Positions 48,306 to 61,600 of a stretch of DNA of 64,000 bases are shown here, piece by piece; the stretch's first letter is position 1; the number at the start of each line of letters is the position of its first letter. Location: the NCBI GenBank assembly GCA_020631735.1, contig CM036223.1, positions 12,897,356 through 12,961,355 on the forward strand, in the 5' to 3' direction. The DNA comes from Saccharum officinarum (taxonomy: Eukaryota; Streptophyta; Magnoliopsida; Poales; Poaceae). The notes below the pieces were generated by a model. That model saw only the letters and a program-made list of their open reading frames with translations. It was not told where the DNA came from and searched no databases. The position numbers and the translations under genes are program-made.

Positions 48306-48350
48306 AACAGATCTCCGTGTGTTGTCAAAAAAAAAAACAGATCTCCGTGT
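48306..48350 (+). repeat. Poly(A) micro-insertion with 15-bp duplication
   Basis: AACAGATCTCCGTGT at 48306-48320 is repeated exactly at 48336-48350, separated by GTTGTCAAAAAAAAA. The insert ends like the LINE stub at 46280 (TTGTCT plus A-run), so it may be the same family truncated to about six bases. It lies in the probable leader of the 47496-48287 gene. Confidence 0.7.
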
Positions 48351-48443
48351 CAATAGCACTCGATCCGCCTTTATACAGGTAACATACACGTAGTACGCCG
48401 CCAACCGAACATATCCGTGTCGTATCTCCTGCAGTCCTGCCTG

Positions 48444-48611
48444 CAGGGGCGGATCCAGGATGAAGCAAACGGGGGGGCTAAATAATGAAGGATTAGACTT
48501 TAAGCTGTTGATTAATGGTGGATTAGAGGCTAAGCTACAGTGCTTTACATGTAAAATCCAGCTGCCGGGGGGGCTGCTGCCCGGGCAGCCCGGGCCGTGG
48601 ATCCGCCACTG
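48444..48611. mobile_element. hAT MITE, 168 bp, perfect 8-bp duplication
   Basis: Ends CAGGGGCGGATCC and GGATCCGCCACTG. CCTGCCTG at 48436-48443 is repeated at 48612-48619. It lies in the promoter region of the unrecognised 47496-48287 gene. The interior has a G/C-rich block (GGGGGGGCT, then CCCGGGCAGCCCGGG). Confidence 0.93.
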
Positions 48612-48619
48612 CCTGCCTG

Positions 48620-49108
48620 CCTTGTAATTCTGGTCCGGACCGGGCCCGTCAGGGGCTCGGGGCGAACGACTCCATAGTGTCGAGTCGAATCAGGAGCCTC
48701 CGTGACCGTGAGTCAGATCAGACCAACGCTAAGCCACAATACATCCGAGTTTTGAATAATGGTACATGGATTTATTTTCAAACAAGCTGAACTAGTCTCG
48801 GCACTTCATCTTACAGGGCAACCAACAACAAATATGCAATAACGAAGCCAACAAAAACCCACCCCACAGGCAGAAGACCCTCTACATAATCTGGACCCCT
48901 AAAAAAACAAACATTTGTGTTCTTGTATTTTCGACACTGATGAATTTCTTTCCTCAAATCTGTAACCTACAGATACTACCTACAACAACACAACCTCCCC
49001 CTTTACCGTTGCCGATCTCGTTTTGGGGAAGAAAACAGGGTCGTGAGGAAGCTGAGGGCCTTCAGGAGCGGTTGGGGTGGCTGCCTTAGCTTGCTATCCC
49101 GCTCTTCT
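48620..49108 (-). other. 3' flank of the dehydrogenase gene
   Basis: Probable 3' UTR of the plastid dihydrolipoyl dehydrogenase gene on the minus strand, followed by intergenic sequence. No polyadenylation site can be fixed by eye. Confidence 0.4.
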
Positions 49109-52100
49109 CTAGGCTGCAACTGGTTCATTTACAGAATGAGAAACACCGGAATTAACCTGTTGGAAACAGAGAGCGTCGCTTGCACTTGTTCAGATTTGTG
49201 GGCCAAGAAATGTGATAGCAACAAGAAATGAGGGCATCGATCAATGTATAATAATACCTTGGCTGCTTTGAAGAGCTCATCCAGGACCTCGGACAATGTG
49301 GGGTGAGCGTGAACAGCAAACTTGATGTCCTGCAACACAGAAACAATTGTGTACCGTTCAAGATGAACTAGCTATGTGTATGACAGAATCCAACAAAGGT
49401 GGATGGTTAATAAAAAAATATAGATTGTCAGCAACACTCACTTGCACACGAGTTCCTAGGGCGATGGCATTGGACGCCTCGTGGATGAGATCGGCAGCAT
49501 GCAAACCCAAAATGTGAACCCCAAGAATTTCACCCGTGTCAGGTCGGTAAATCAACTGCAGTGAGGAGCACATATTGTCAAATTATGTTAATGCAAAATT
49601 GCGAAAGCACATGTCTAAATTCTGGAGAAAACATGAACTTAAAGTAGGAAACAGAATGACCTTAGCAATCCCGTCTCCTTCATTTTCTGCCAAAGCTTTA
49701 GTGTTAGCCTTAAAGCTAGTCTTCACAACATTTACCTCAAATCCTTCTTTGTCTGCCTTCTCTCTAGCTTGTGGCTGAGAAAGTTTCAAAAACAGTACGT
49801 TAAGCAAAAAATAAGGCATTGCCTATTTATATCCTTTCATAAGTACAATATTAATTGCAGTCACATGAGCAAAATACGTCCATTAAGAAAATGATATCCA
49901 AATATTCAGGCGATGAAATTCATGTACATGAATTAGGAGGGAATGCATGAAAAGGACAGGTCTAACAACTTCAACAAGAAGATAACTTACCTCTGTCAGT
50001 CCAACCATACTAATCTCTGGATGAGTGAAACATGCGGCTGGGATGCTTAAATGATTTAGGATGTGATCCTTTCCAGAGATTTGTTCAACAACTACATTTG
50101 AATAGGAATTCAACGTCAGACAGGTACACCAATAAGTTTGCTCCAAGAAACCACAAGAAAACGGAATTCTCAAGTACCTGAAATTCCTTGTGCACTGGCA
50201 GCATGGGCAAGCATGAGTTTGCCATTGGCATCTCCAATGCAATATAAATTGGGTACCTATAAAATATTATATGTGAATTATGCAGAAATCTTGAGGAGAC
50301 ACTTGTTCTAAAGAAAGAAGTCGCGCAATAAAAGTTGCAAAACATACCACATTGCCATCTGCATCCATGACTCGCATCCGTTCATCAACAGGCACAAAAC
50401 CACGTTGTGTAACGACATTGATCTGAAGAAAAGGAAAATAAGCTTCGGCATTCTTGTATTTTAAAATGTAGCATAAGATCTGGTAGCTACTAGGTTCAAT
50501 TTTTAGCTACTCACGTTTTCCAAGCCAAGCCCTTTGGTGAATGGCGCCCTTCCCGTGGCGATAAGAGCTGCGTCAACCTACACACAAATTTCCAACCTCC
50601 CCAGTGAGCCATCGTGATTAACTTATAAAGAATCAAATGGTAAATTGGAAAGCTAGCAGAAATGCTTTATGTGCACTCCAATGAGATTTACAGTGCACTT
50701 GGTCCTGCTTTACCATATTGTTGCTTCTGATGACTATTTGCATTTGCAAGTGGACTTATGACTTTGAATATCTTAAATTTATATGGATTGACATTACTAC
50801 ATTCATTACAGAAACAATTTCATAATATATAAATGTGTTCTATATAAAATAATATAAGTTCTATAGATGTTGACATGTTGTTAGTCAAAGTGTCACCTTG
50901 AAGATTGTGTCAATGTCCTAACGGACATACATTTCTGTTCGAATGAAGTAGAATCATAACATATTATTGATACAAAACATTTCTACTACCTGATTTTGAT
51001 TACAATGCTTGTAACAAGTAAAATGTAACAGCATTCTGTGCTCAACCAACTATACATATGGCAGGTATAGGACCAATATGAAGCATTCACTCAGTAAACC
51101 CATGCAGCTCTAGACATCGAGATAATAAAAGATTATGTGTGTTGTAATTGCACCATTATACCATAACAAAGAGATGACTGGCAAAAGTAATCCACAAGAA
51201 CAAAACCAAGTTGCCAAAGATTGAAAGATATCAGAAATGTTACCTCAAGGGTTTCTTTGTGCTCCTTTGTCTTTGCATCAATAAGCTCGATGAGCACAGG
51301 TTTTCCGTCCTTTGCTGGAGTAATCTAGTGAAAAATCCATAGACCATTCAACATACAGATTATTCAACCATGTAAAAAAAAGTCTGGAATACTTTGAGAA
51401 AGCTAGACCAAAGGTGAACCTTGCTTGCAAAAACACCAGTGTGATAGTCAATTTTCCGAGGATTGATAAGAACTCTCTGGGCTAATTTTGCAATTTCAGG
51501 ATCAAATCCAGGCATCAGCTGGTCAAGAGCTTCAACGAAAGTAACCTGCCCAGTTTTCAATTGAGTAAATTCAAGTGACAATTAACTCACAGCAACCATG
51601 TTCAACAGGCAACTGCAGATGATGTGTAAGGACTAAGGAGCATTCCAGAATCCATCCAGCTTATCTGAATTATTTAGCATTTACTTAAGTTCAAAATGCT
51701 GGAATCATTTTGCACGATAGCCAAACAATCAGTGGAGCTAAGATGAAAAATCAGAGAAAATAACAGCAGATATTTAAAGAACACCAGAACACTGTGCAAG
51801 TTTCATAGTTCCTCTGGTGCTGTGGACAATGGTTCTTGGAGAAAGCAACCTAGCAAATAATTTCAAAGCATGAGCTTCTAGTGTACCTCACTTCCAAGAG
51901 CTGTGTATACATCACTGAACTCAAGTCCAATGTAACCACTTCCAACAATAGCTATCCAGTCTGGAACTGACTCAAGTTTCAGTGCATGATCACTGGTAAA
52001 TACAGTTTTCCCTGCAAATAATCATGCGGCAGAATTTTGTGAGAACAGACAAAACAAGGAAAGTACACCAAAAATGACAACTAATACACCACATGTTACA

Positions 52101-55100
52101 ATAAAGAACGCACCCAATGTTTATCTCTAATGCGCTAAATTTCCAGGCTTGTTTGTGATGTGACAAAAATTGTGCCAGCGACAACAGAATGGTCACAAGG
52201 ATCACATATCCAGTTTTTGCTCTCAAAATATGAGTTCAACACTGAAAAAATCTCTAGAAACAGGCATATAACCGTATGGATATTCAAGACATAACATGGC
52301 ACCTTATGCTTTGCTTTTTGTCCCTGGTGATTCCAGATCCAACCTAAATCAATGTGGTGGGATTGGATTCTTGGTGCTACAACATTATAACATCTGGGTC
52401 TTTCAAACAATGATGAAAAGCAAAATAGCCAGAGTTGAATTAAACAAACAGACAAACAAAACAGCATTGCGTGTAACACTGAATTAGGAATGGCTGCATC
52501 AATATGAACCACCAGAAAGTTTTGAAAAGCAGTGCCGAAAGTCACAAGGTGCATTAAAAATGGCTATCACACTACAATTCACGGCCATATCTATATCCTC
52601 CTCATTATGGGTATTGAAGTTTAACAGAACTGAAATGAATAAATTTTTTATAATAAATCTCCAGCATGCACCATAAGTCCATAACTTTCCTAAAGTATTG
52701 AGTTTCCAAAATTCAAAGAGAACTCAAACAGAGAAGTATTTACCATCAATCTCAATCCCTTTGGGAACAAAAGGAACTGAACCAGTGGCAATTATGATGT
52801 TCCTGGCAGTGATTTCTTTATCTGGGAAACCGGCTTTTCCATATCGTACCTTTTGCTTTCCCTGATCAGGACATCAGTGAAAACATGTTAGAACATGCAC
52901 TTTGTATACTACAGAGAGCTCATTTTTCACATTCATGGATAAGATCTAGTTACACATTATCTCACTGGACATAATTAATGTCATAATCTTCACCAGAATA
53001 TTCAGGTTGTTTCATTTCTGGTTAGATCATGCAGTTAGCATTTAACTGATCCATACCCAACTAGTCTTCAATCTGCTCATAGATTATAGATATGTGATTT
53101 TGCTTAAGTTTATGTATATTAAGAAAAAACAACACAATTGAAAAATTTAAAAAAAAAGTAGGTACAAACATAGTTATCAACAATTAAAAAACAGTATATA
53201 GGGCACACAAACTAAATATTTAGCATTAATAATTCCTCCAAGTGTTGTCGAAGCTCGATAGTACACAGCAAAGTTTTAGATACAATTTACAAACACAAGC
53301 AACTCTGAATTATCAACCTCCAGCAAAAGAACCAGGATAAGATTCTCATGTACATAACTGTTTGTTCCACATCAATCAAGGACTATCTATAGATAACTTA
53401 CCACAATAGTGCCAACACCTGTCAATATATCCACTCCCAGAGCTTTCATTGAGTTAGTCAAGTTGCTACGGATTTTCGAGGCAAGATTGTTTGCATGATC
53501 AGCAACACCTTGCCTGTCATATCCAGGAGAGGAAACCTGTTACAAGGTAATATGCCTAACAATTCAGCATCAATCAGGATAATAGATATAACATGTTCGA
53601 GTAAGAACTGCTAATGACCATAGGAAATGGTTGAGACCTTCACATGCCTCCTAAGAACAAGCAGAGTCCTTGTTTAAATTGTTGATTTTGTTGGAGTGAG
53701 GGGTGGGGGATGGGGGAGACTTTAATAAAGAGTAACATGGGCATATAGTAACTAAAAGCCTTCCATCCATATGATTAATGCATGTGACTAATTCAAATTT
53801 AATTGTCAATTTTACACTTGTGGAGGTAAAGATAACCAGGGAACCTGAATCTTGCACTGTATGTTCTTCCCTTGTCTATTACATCTTTACTTTGTCTATT
53901 GGGTTCCAACAAACATCAAGAAAGATTTCACTCTAAATGAAGAAATTGGAATGAAGAAATTAAGTAGAATTCTACTAATTGCAATTAAAATGGATACAGT
54001 TACGTGCTAGAATGGACAAAAGTACTCGGACAAGCTCCTAGCTGTAGCTTTTTGTCAATTTTGCACTATATATATGAGCCTTTTGAAACAGGAAATCAAG
54101 AACTGCTCTCACCCAATTCATCTGACCACATTACCTGTAGACCCATAGACTTCATATGATGTTCATCATGAAGCTCCCGCATTCGACCACTGACAGCAAG
54201 GAGTGCTTTCGATGGGACACAACCTCTGTTTACACAAGTCCCACCCACAACATCTCCCTCAATTATGGCTGTTTTCAAACCCTGAACAGTTAGAGCAAAG
54301 TGAAACAAGATCAATATAGATGCAGTGACAACTGTTAGAAATTTGTTGGTATGGTTAATATTTGGTATCATTCTTAATTGCTAGTCTATTATAAGACATG
54401 AGCTTAAAATGGGAAAATACTGTTTTTTTCTTGAAATTAACATGGACTACTTAGAAAATCAACTAACAACAGTCCAACAACAATGGTATGCAGGGCACCA
54501 AAACCTCCAAATTCACCCAAGTAATCGATGCGAATCCCTGAACAAGCACCCAAATTAGCAAACAAATTTGGAACTGTTTGTAGACTAGGCATAGGTTGCA
54601 AATGGCTTACTCTGTGCGCTAGCACCACAACTAACAACTAATTAACTGCTAGCAAGAAATTTTCCTGCCCAAATTACAGGTACACACGACTGGGACTTCC
54701 ACCAACCTCGGACTAGTGGCACCTCATCACCTCATCGATCTAAAATCCTTATCAAACACAAAAATCAACGATCATCCAATTCAAGCAAAATTTCCATTTC
54801 TAACGCCAAATTACCAATCAGGCACCACGTTTTAACGTTTCTGGTAAGTACTAACGCATCTCATGGCAGACCAATTTCGCAGCTCCACTATTGACTATAC
54901 CAGGATTACTCGTTAGCTTACGCTTACTAGCCATTCCACATCCCAACAGAACACGACTCGCTAAAACACCGTGCTGATGCTACACCGAGCACTTAATACA
55001 GAACACAGACCTCTTCAACGGCGTGGAGCGCGGCGCCGTGACCCCCGACGCCCGCGCCGATGATGACGAGGTCGTAGTCGAAGCCGCCGCCGCTCCCCGC

Positions 55101-55309
55101 CACCGCGCCATTGGTCGCCGCCGCTGCCGCCGCCCTCGCCACCGCCAGCCTCGCTGGCGCCTGCGAGATCCGCAGCGAGGGGCATGCGAGGGCCTCGCCC
55201 CGGAGTCCGCAGGCCCGGACCCACCTGGCCGCCGGGCAGCCTCGGATCTGGCGCCGCCGCGGGACGCGGTCGCCGAGGCGGAGACGGAGACGGCCGCGGT
55301 GGACTGCAT
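49109..55309 (-). CDS. LPD1: Plastid-type dihydrolipoyl dehydrogenase (E3), 15 exons
   Basis: FAD enzyme that reoxidises lipoamide for the plastid pyruvate dehydrogenase complex, feeding acetyl-CoA to fatty-acid synthesis. Exons (minus): 55309-55011, 54281-54135, 53536-53402, 52861-52744, 52011-51887, 51545-51420, 51324-51244, 50577-50515, 50422-50348, 50256-50178, 50091-49991, 49774-49661, 49555-49442, 49329-49258, 49156-49109. Motifs: FAD loop [11 protein letters not shown], redox disulfide [13 protein letters not shown] (plastid type), NAD loop [20 protein letters not shown], catalytic [12 protein letters not shown]. Exons 2-15 join in frame (465 aa). Exon 1 from [12 protein letters not shown] is 299 nt, one short of a multiple of three: a frame break lies near 55215-55260. 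An ATG at 55421 is in frame instead. Confidence 0.93.
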
Positions 55310-55683
55310 AGCGACGAAATGCGACAGTAGGCTGGGGGCTAGTGCGCGGTGAGTTGGGGAGAGGGAGGCGTATAAGTCGAAGAGGAGGAGGCAGGTGCGG
55401 GCGGACCGGCGGAGGAGGCAAGGAGGGGTTTATGCGACCGGGCGGAGGTTTCGAAGTTGGCAGAGGGCGGAGGAGGCCGAGGGAAGGAGAAGGCGGAGGC
55501 GTTGCGAGCCAGCGCCGATGGGACCCGCATGTCGGTGTATGAGGCTGATGAGATGAGTGGGGGCCAGGTCAGCTGCTGGCGTGGTTTATGCTGATTTATT
55601 ACATGGCCTGCGAGGCTGTGACCATCCTAATTGTACATGTCACATGCGTAGTATTGCTCGGTCCTAATCTCAAGTCTCTACTA

Positions 55684-56078
55684 CCTCCCGTTAAAAAATA
55701 AAGCAATTTTATGTTTCGAACGAGTTATTTTTCTATCAAGAAATTCGTATCCAACATTTATGTCTCCGATTAGGTTTACTAAAATGCAATTATATGTTTG
55801 GAGCTAGTTATTCTTAAGCTTGATAAGCTTACAGAAAATAGTATCAACATGTATGTCCCCAAATAGGTTTACTATAACAATACATTACATAGCTTACAGA
55901 AAATAGTATCAACATATATGTCCCAAATAGGTTTACTATAACAATATATTACATAATTATTCTAATATAATACTTATTCGGTGTTATAGACGCTAGTATT
56001 TTGTATAGATTTGGTCAAATTTAAAATTATTTGACTACTCGAGAAACGAGAATCACATTCTTTATGGAATGGAAGAAG
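55684..56078. mobile_element. Decayed Stowaway MITE
   Basis: Left end CCTCCCGTTAAAAAATAAAG after TA; right end near GGAATGGAAGAAG before TA. The interior carries TTGGTCAAATTTAAAATT, typical of these elements, and an internal duplication that lengthens it. Confidence 0.55.
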
Positions 56079-56978
56079 TATCTCATTTTCTTTGTATTGT
56101 CATTGTCATCTAAAATATTTAGATTAAGTGGATTTCATTTTTCTTAGTTCTGAATTGTTTTTTATTAAATGAGTATTTTTCCTATTTAATGCTCTAGATA
56201 AAACAAAAAATGCATTCTGGACTAGTAAAAGCCCCTGCTACTTCAATCTAGACAAATATGTTTCTAAAATCTGAAATTTTCTACTACCTAATTTAATGTA
56301 ACTCATGGGTCATCCAACCTATACAACTGTTGGCATCCATTTTGCCCCTATTAATATACATGGATGTTATATAAGAAATTCCTAAGCTTTCAAAAAGAAG
56401 CAGAAGAAGTTTCTATATAATATTTTTGTTAATTTTAGTTTTATATGTGCAATGGTTCATTATTTTGTGGATAGTATGCACCATTACAAGGTATCTTCAC
56501 CATACTAGTTAAGATTGATGGCTATGATTTAGACTTTGTACCTAGAAGTATGTTTGGAAGCAAAAGCCAAAACTAGAATAAACTATAGGTTTACGCCCAT
56601 GTGTTGCCACGGATTTCAAAATCTACACTCCTAATTTTTGCGATGCTGGGAGACACAGAGGTGGATGGAGATTGGGACAACAGTGGTGGTCTTGAATGCT
56701 CGATCGCCGGGGCGGGAGGTGTGGTGGGTGTGGGGTGCGCATGTGATGGGTGTATATTAGACCTGGGGGCGACCTGTCGGTGCGAAAAAAATCACTAGAG
56801 GAAACGGATCGCACAATGCTTTTCATGTTGCTAGATTAACGATGACTTTTTGTGCTTTTTAGTCATAGAGATTTATAATAATAACACCACAATACAAAAT
56901 TTGCTATTTTGGTATTCTAATCCCACGTCCTATAATAACTATACATGACCAATATTGATCCTATATTCTTGTTTTGCA

Positions 56979-57104
56979 CTCCCACCATTCTAAATTATAA
57001 ATTATTTTGGTTTTTCTAGATACATAGTAAAAATTATGTATCTAAATATAGTGTATTTAGATGCATAGAAAAAGCTATGTACTTAGAGTTTGGAATGGAG
57101 TGAG
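56979..57104. mobile_element. Short Stowaway-like MITE, 126 bp
   Basis: CTCCCACCATTCTAAATTAT at the left and TTTGGAATGGAGTGAG before TA at the right. The centre holds a self-complementary TAGATACATA/TATGTATCTA pair that would fold into a hairpin. Confidence 0.65.
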
Positions 57105-57730
57105 TAGATTCTAACAATGAAACATTAGCGAAACTACAAATTCTTATTTTCTTTGAAAAAGAAAGAACATCTCTATCTCTCTCTCAACTTGCCCCTTGCT
57201 ACAGTAGAAAAATGGCTTGAGGTTGTGCACATTTCCAACTTCAATCTTGGCAGTCCCCTCTCTCACATCTAGCGATCTCTTTGTCGCCGAATGGTGGATA
57301 TAGCCTTTTTTTATAATCGGTGTATAAGATATACTACTAGGTTTGTACGAGTTAGATTAGAGCTCAGTTCATCCATGACAGCAACATCGCATGTGTCATT
57401 TTGCTTTTTCTGCTGTGGTCGTGTGGGGAACTATGAAGCAAGCTAGTATTGTGAAAATATGTTTCCTTTCTCACTCTTTCGTGAAAAGTGGAATATTTAG
57501 CATCCTTATTGGTGGGTTTCGTATGCATATTGCTAGCCATGTTCTTGAACTTATTAGCTTGACTTATCAGTTATGGTACAATGTTTTTCTCTCATAACAA
57601 ACCAGTGAATAATATTTTTTTGACTAGCTTTTCAGCGAAGATTTTAGGCGTTGACTCATGTGTATATCTAAGATTTGGCTTCCCTAGTGAAGACGTAAGG
57701 TAGATATTGCGGTCTTGCCTAGCTCCTATA

Positions 57731-58050
57731 AGACTGTCCACAACGTTAAAAAATACTGATGCTGAAACTCTCTCTCTCCTATTTCAACACCGTGTCATCC
57801 CATTGTAGCCGTTGCTGAGTTGAAGACAAAAGCTGGCACCGTGGCATGTTCCTTCCCCAATGCTTGGCAAATAAAAAATCATTTTTATCTGGCTGTTGGT
57901 CCTCACCTGCACCTGTGTCGCACGCACCTCTTCATTGTGCTATTCTGACAAGCACCGGTGCCAACGCTGTAGGGAGACTCGAGTCCTGGCATCGCACATA
58001 CAAATTAGTTTTCAGCACCGCTGCCCTGGTGCCAACGCTGTGGACGGTCT
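57731..58050. mobile_element. MITE-like element, 320 bp
   Basis: Ends AGACTGTCCACAACGTT and CAACGCTGTGGACGGTCT form an inverted repeat with two mismatches over 17 bases. No target duplication is clear. The phrase CGGTGCCAACGCTGT is repeated inside at about 57956. Confidence 0.6.
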
Positions 58051-58515
58051 AACCATCTTTGATGGACGAAAGTTTACGCATAACGCACAACACTATTTTA
58101 GAGTTTGGTTGTTGCATACTATTGTAGTTTAAAAAAAATTTCAAGGTATTTACTGTAAAAAAATCATGGAGATCGTAGTAATTGCAATAGAAAAAAGGGG
58201 GTAAAGGTACGGACTCTTGCCACGTTGTCACTTCCCAGATTGCAGAAATTGAAAAGAGTCACTCACGCGTGCAAAGGGCAAACCGCCAAGAATTGTTAGA
58301 CCGTTGGAGCAATGGAAGTGGGCAGTGTCATTTCCTTGTGTATATAACGTGGGTACTCGAAGCAGAGGTCCCTCGGACGCGCACACGTTTCCCAGTTTTC
58401 CGTCTTGGCCGTTGGCATCCCGCATCTCCCCAAATATTTTGCCACCGGGAAAGTGGGGAAGAAGAGCTCGAGGGGACAAGCAGGGGAGAAGGGAACGCCA
58501 AGGGAAGCCGCAGAG

Positions 58516-58543
58516 CGAGAGAGAGAGAGAGCGCGCGCGCGCG
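58516..58543 (+). repeat. GA/GC dinucleotide repeat in the PP4R3 leader
   Basis: A GA run (58516-58530) followed directly by a GC run (58531-58543), about 100 bases before the start codon. GA repeats in plant 5' leaders can bind BBR/BPC (GAGA-binding) factors; that role here is inference. Confidence 0.8.
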
Positions 58544-58645
58544 TCCTTGCTTTGCTCGATCGCGCGCTCGCTCGTGAATAGTGGCTTAGGGTTAGTTTCG
58601 CCACCTTCCTTCTCCCGCTTCTAGCCACCGTCTCGGCTCCAGAAG

Positions 58646-61600
58646 ATGTCGGCGGAGGAGGAGGAGGCGGCCGCGGCCTTGGCCGCGATGAAGGAGGACG
58701 CCGGTGGGAGCGGCGCGGAGGCGGGCGAGGGCGTGCAGGTGCACGGGAACATGCAGGTGAGCTCTCCCGCTTGGTCGGTCTTCGTCGAAGGTTCTGAAAG
58801 CTTTTCGTGGCGAGTTTGTGCGGTGGATGATACACCTTCGGCTGTTTCTCGGCTTGCTCCGCCTTTTTTTCGTTTTGCGGCTTGCGCGCGGGCTGTCGTC
58901 GTGGCTGTTGTGCTTCTTTTTGCTGCGCAGTTCGAGGACACGGAAACTTCTAGAACTCCGTGCGGTTGCTGCTGCGGTACCGGGAATTTCGGTGTTCTGT
59001 TAATGCTCGGTCGGGGTCGCCGGGAAGAGTGGGTGCCTGCTGCCTGGGTGGCGTATGGGTTGATGATTTCGTATCGTATTGGTTCAGAGCTGTTGGCTGG
59101 GGGGATGTACGGGTTGATGATTTCGTATCGTATTGATTTAGTAGTCTGATGAGAAACCGTGATTCCCTGATAATCAGCATGTGCAGATTATCGCTAGCAA
59201 CTCTGAGTACTAGAGCCATGCCTTTTGGGCTGCCTGATTTGCGCGAATTTGGTTCCTCCCCACATGTAAGTTCGGAAGAGAGGTGTGGGCTGGATTTGTC
59301 TGTTCCGTCGAATTTATTGACGGACCAGTGAAGCAATGATTCACAGAAACCCGTTGCTTCTATGGAAATGTATGTCTGATGGTAGTACCAACAAAGCATG
59401 CGTTCGTTAGTGCCCCTTTTGAGGATTGAAGACACTGAACTTGCCTGGGGATGGGAGATCCTGGATCCTGCATGTAGATATACTTGATGTTGTTGGACTG
59501 CCAGCTTTTGCTAGTTTGTGTTTATTAAGAACGATATTTTGTAAACAATGTAGAATATAGGGAATTCAGACCAGCCTGCTGGCCACCGTGAGAAGATTGT
59601 ATTGATTCATTTCTTAGTGTGCTACTTCGTGTTAATTTTCAGTTATGTGTCTACGAAGTACTGACGAACCTATGGCAATCTAAACTTTGTGTCAACCAAA
59701 TATTGCCAGTGCTGAGGAGTTACTAACCACCAATTGCAATGTCTTACCTGCACTAAGTAACTTACGATGGCTATATATGTTATCCTTCTCCTCATATAAG
59801 GTGTATATTATCTTTATACTTTTTTTCCTGCAAAGTTACTCTTACGCAAGATGTTATGCTTTTTAACTGTTGGTCTACTTACCGTGTCTGTGTTTTTTGT
59901 GATGTTTCAAAACAATGTCTAGCGCGTCAAAGTATACAGTTTAACCAATGACGGGCAGTGGGATGATCAGGGAACAGGCCACATAACAATTGACTATATT
60001 GAGGTATGGTCAACTCTTGACTCATATCTCCTGTGAACATTCTCTAAAATGATAACTGCAATATTTGGTCTCATATTGTATTGGTAAATTAGCTTCCACT
60101 ATCATGTGATGATGTAAACATTGCTTCACACATGTAACTGGATTTGATTTCCTCTCTGATTAACCTTTTCTGTTTTATATTTTCCATTTGAGTGGTATGT
60201 ATCCTGCTAAGGTCTTGATGGCATGGTCATCATGCTATTTTATTTTTCTTAGAAAAAGATTATCATCCTATTTTCTAATTTGACCAAATACAATGGAATT
60301 ATTTTTTTTCCTTGCGTAATTTTTGGGCCATTATATTTGCTCCATTGACTCTTGTTATATGTTTAGATCTGATTTCGAAATGCTGCTCATGGCATTACCC
60401 TGTTACGTGGTTTGGTTTGCGTATAGTTCTTTATATAGCTATTATTCCCTTCTGTCACAGATACTGATACTGTCGTACTGATGTTTTGGACAACAATAAA
60501 TTGAATACTTATTTGTATTAGATTATCTGTACTATAGGCTTATAATATTATGAAGGTACTTTCAAGGCAAATCTACACATATAACCTTATTTTGAAGCTA
60601 CATATTGTAAAATATATTGCTAGTCAAAGGTTCAAAAGTTTGACTGGAACCTTGTCCAAAACATCAATTATTTTTGACTCAACAGAGTTAAAAAAAAAGA
60701 AAAGGACTTTAGCAAAAAAAGTAAGAGATGAAGCAATTTCCTAGGATGATTTTGTACAATACAATTGACAAATGACAACTAGCCATAGCACATTACAGAT
60801 TTTTTTTTTATATAGTGCCTTAATTTTTGACTCATTGCTATTGGGGGTTTAGCTTTTCAGTCTTTTTCTGATCTAGGGGTCAAAAGAAATTGCTCTGGCT
60901 GTCGTGGATGAGGTGGATAATGACATGCTACTACTTCACCATATTACTTCGGATAATATCTACAAGAAACAAGACAGTAAGATGGTGTTCTATTCTTTTG
61001 ATTGTGGACTTTTTTCCTTGCCCTGATAGACTAATGCACATGTCCATTTTTGTTGGTAGAAACAATTATCTCATGGAAGGATCCTGAAAAAGCACTAGAT
61101 TTACTGCTGAGCTTTCAAGAAGCTGAAGGATGCGGATATATATGGTAACTCAGTGATTAATGAATATTGCTGTGCCCTGTGCCCCCTTATATGCTTACAC
61201 ATGTCTTTACATTATAGTAATTTATGCAGGCAGAACATAAGTTACTTACAGCAAAAGCTACAATCTGGTGACCTTGGCTGTGAGTTTGCTAAACATACTG
61301 TGTTTTTTTTAATCTTCTGTTGCCCTAGTGTGCTCTTTTTATTTTCCATGGCATCTCAAGTCTTTCCATGTCCAACATTTGAATCCCTAGAAGTTTCTAG
61401 TGGTTCATTGTTACATGGTACGGCAGGTCGGTAACTAGTTGTTTCTGCCTGTCCCTGCATGTACTTGCACATTGCTTTGCACTAATTTCAGATCGAAGTG
61501 ATTTAACAATCCATATTTGTTTGCTTCGTTTGTTTTTATTAATTTATTTAATGGCCTTGATAAAGTTGTTTGATTGTGATCAGGAACAATGCCCAAAGGT

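Larger units (their letters stand above)
55310..58645. other. Intergenic region between divergent genes
   Basis: Holds the promoters of the dehydrogenase (minus) and the PP4R3 gene (plus) and several MITE relics listed separately. 55829-55950 has a roughly 66-bp tandem duplication (AAAATAGTATCAACAT in each copy). No further gene is supported; GC-rich frames at 56600-56800 and 58300-58600 show no domains. Confidence 0.5.

Noticed and set aside
47506..48393. 295-codon open frame on the plus strand
   Set aside because: It mirrors the minus-strand gene at 47496-48287. High GC keeps both strands open, and the translation is Arg/Ser-rich without domains.
56580..56640. Helitron 3' end on the minus strand
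   Set aside because: CCGTGGCAACACATGGGCG resembles the subterminal hairpin region, but the terminus reads CTATAG rather than CTRR and no 5' end was seen.
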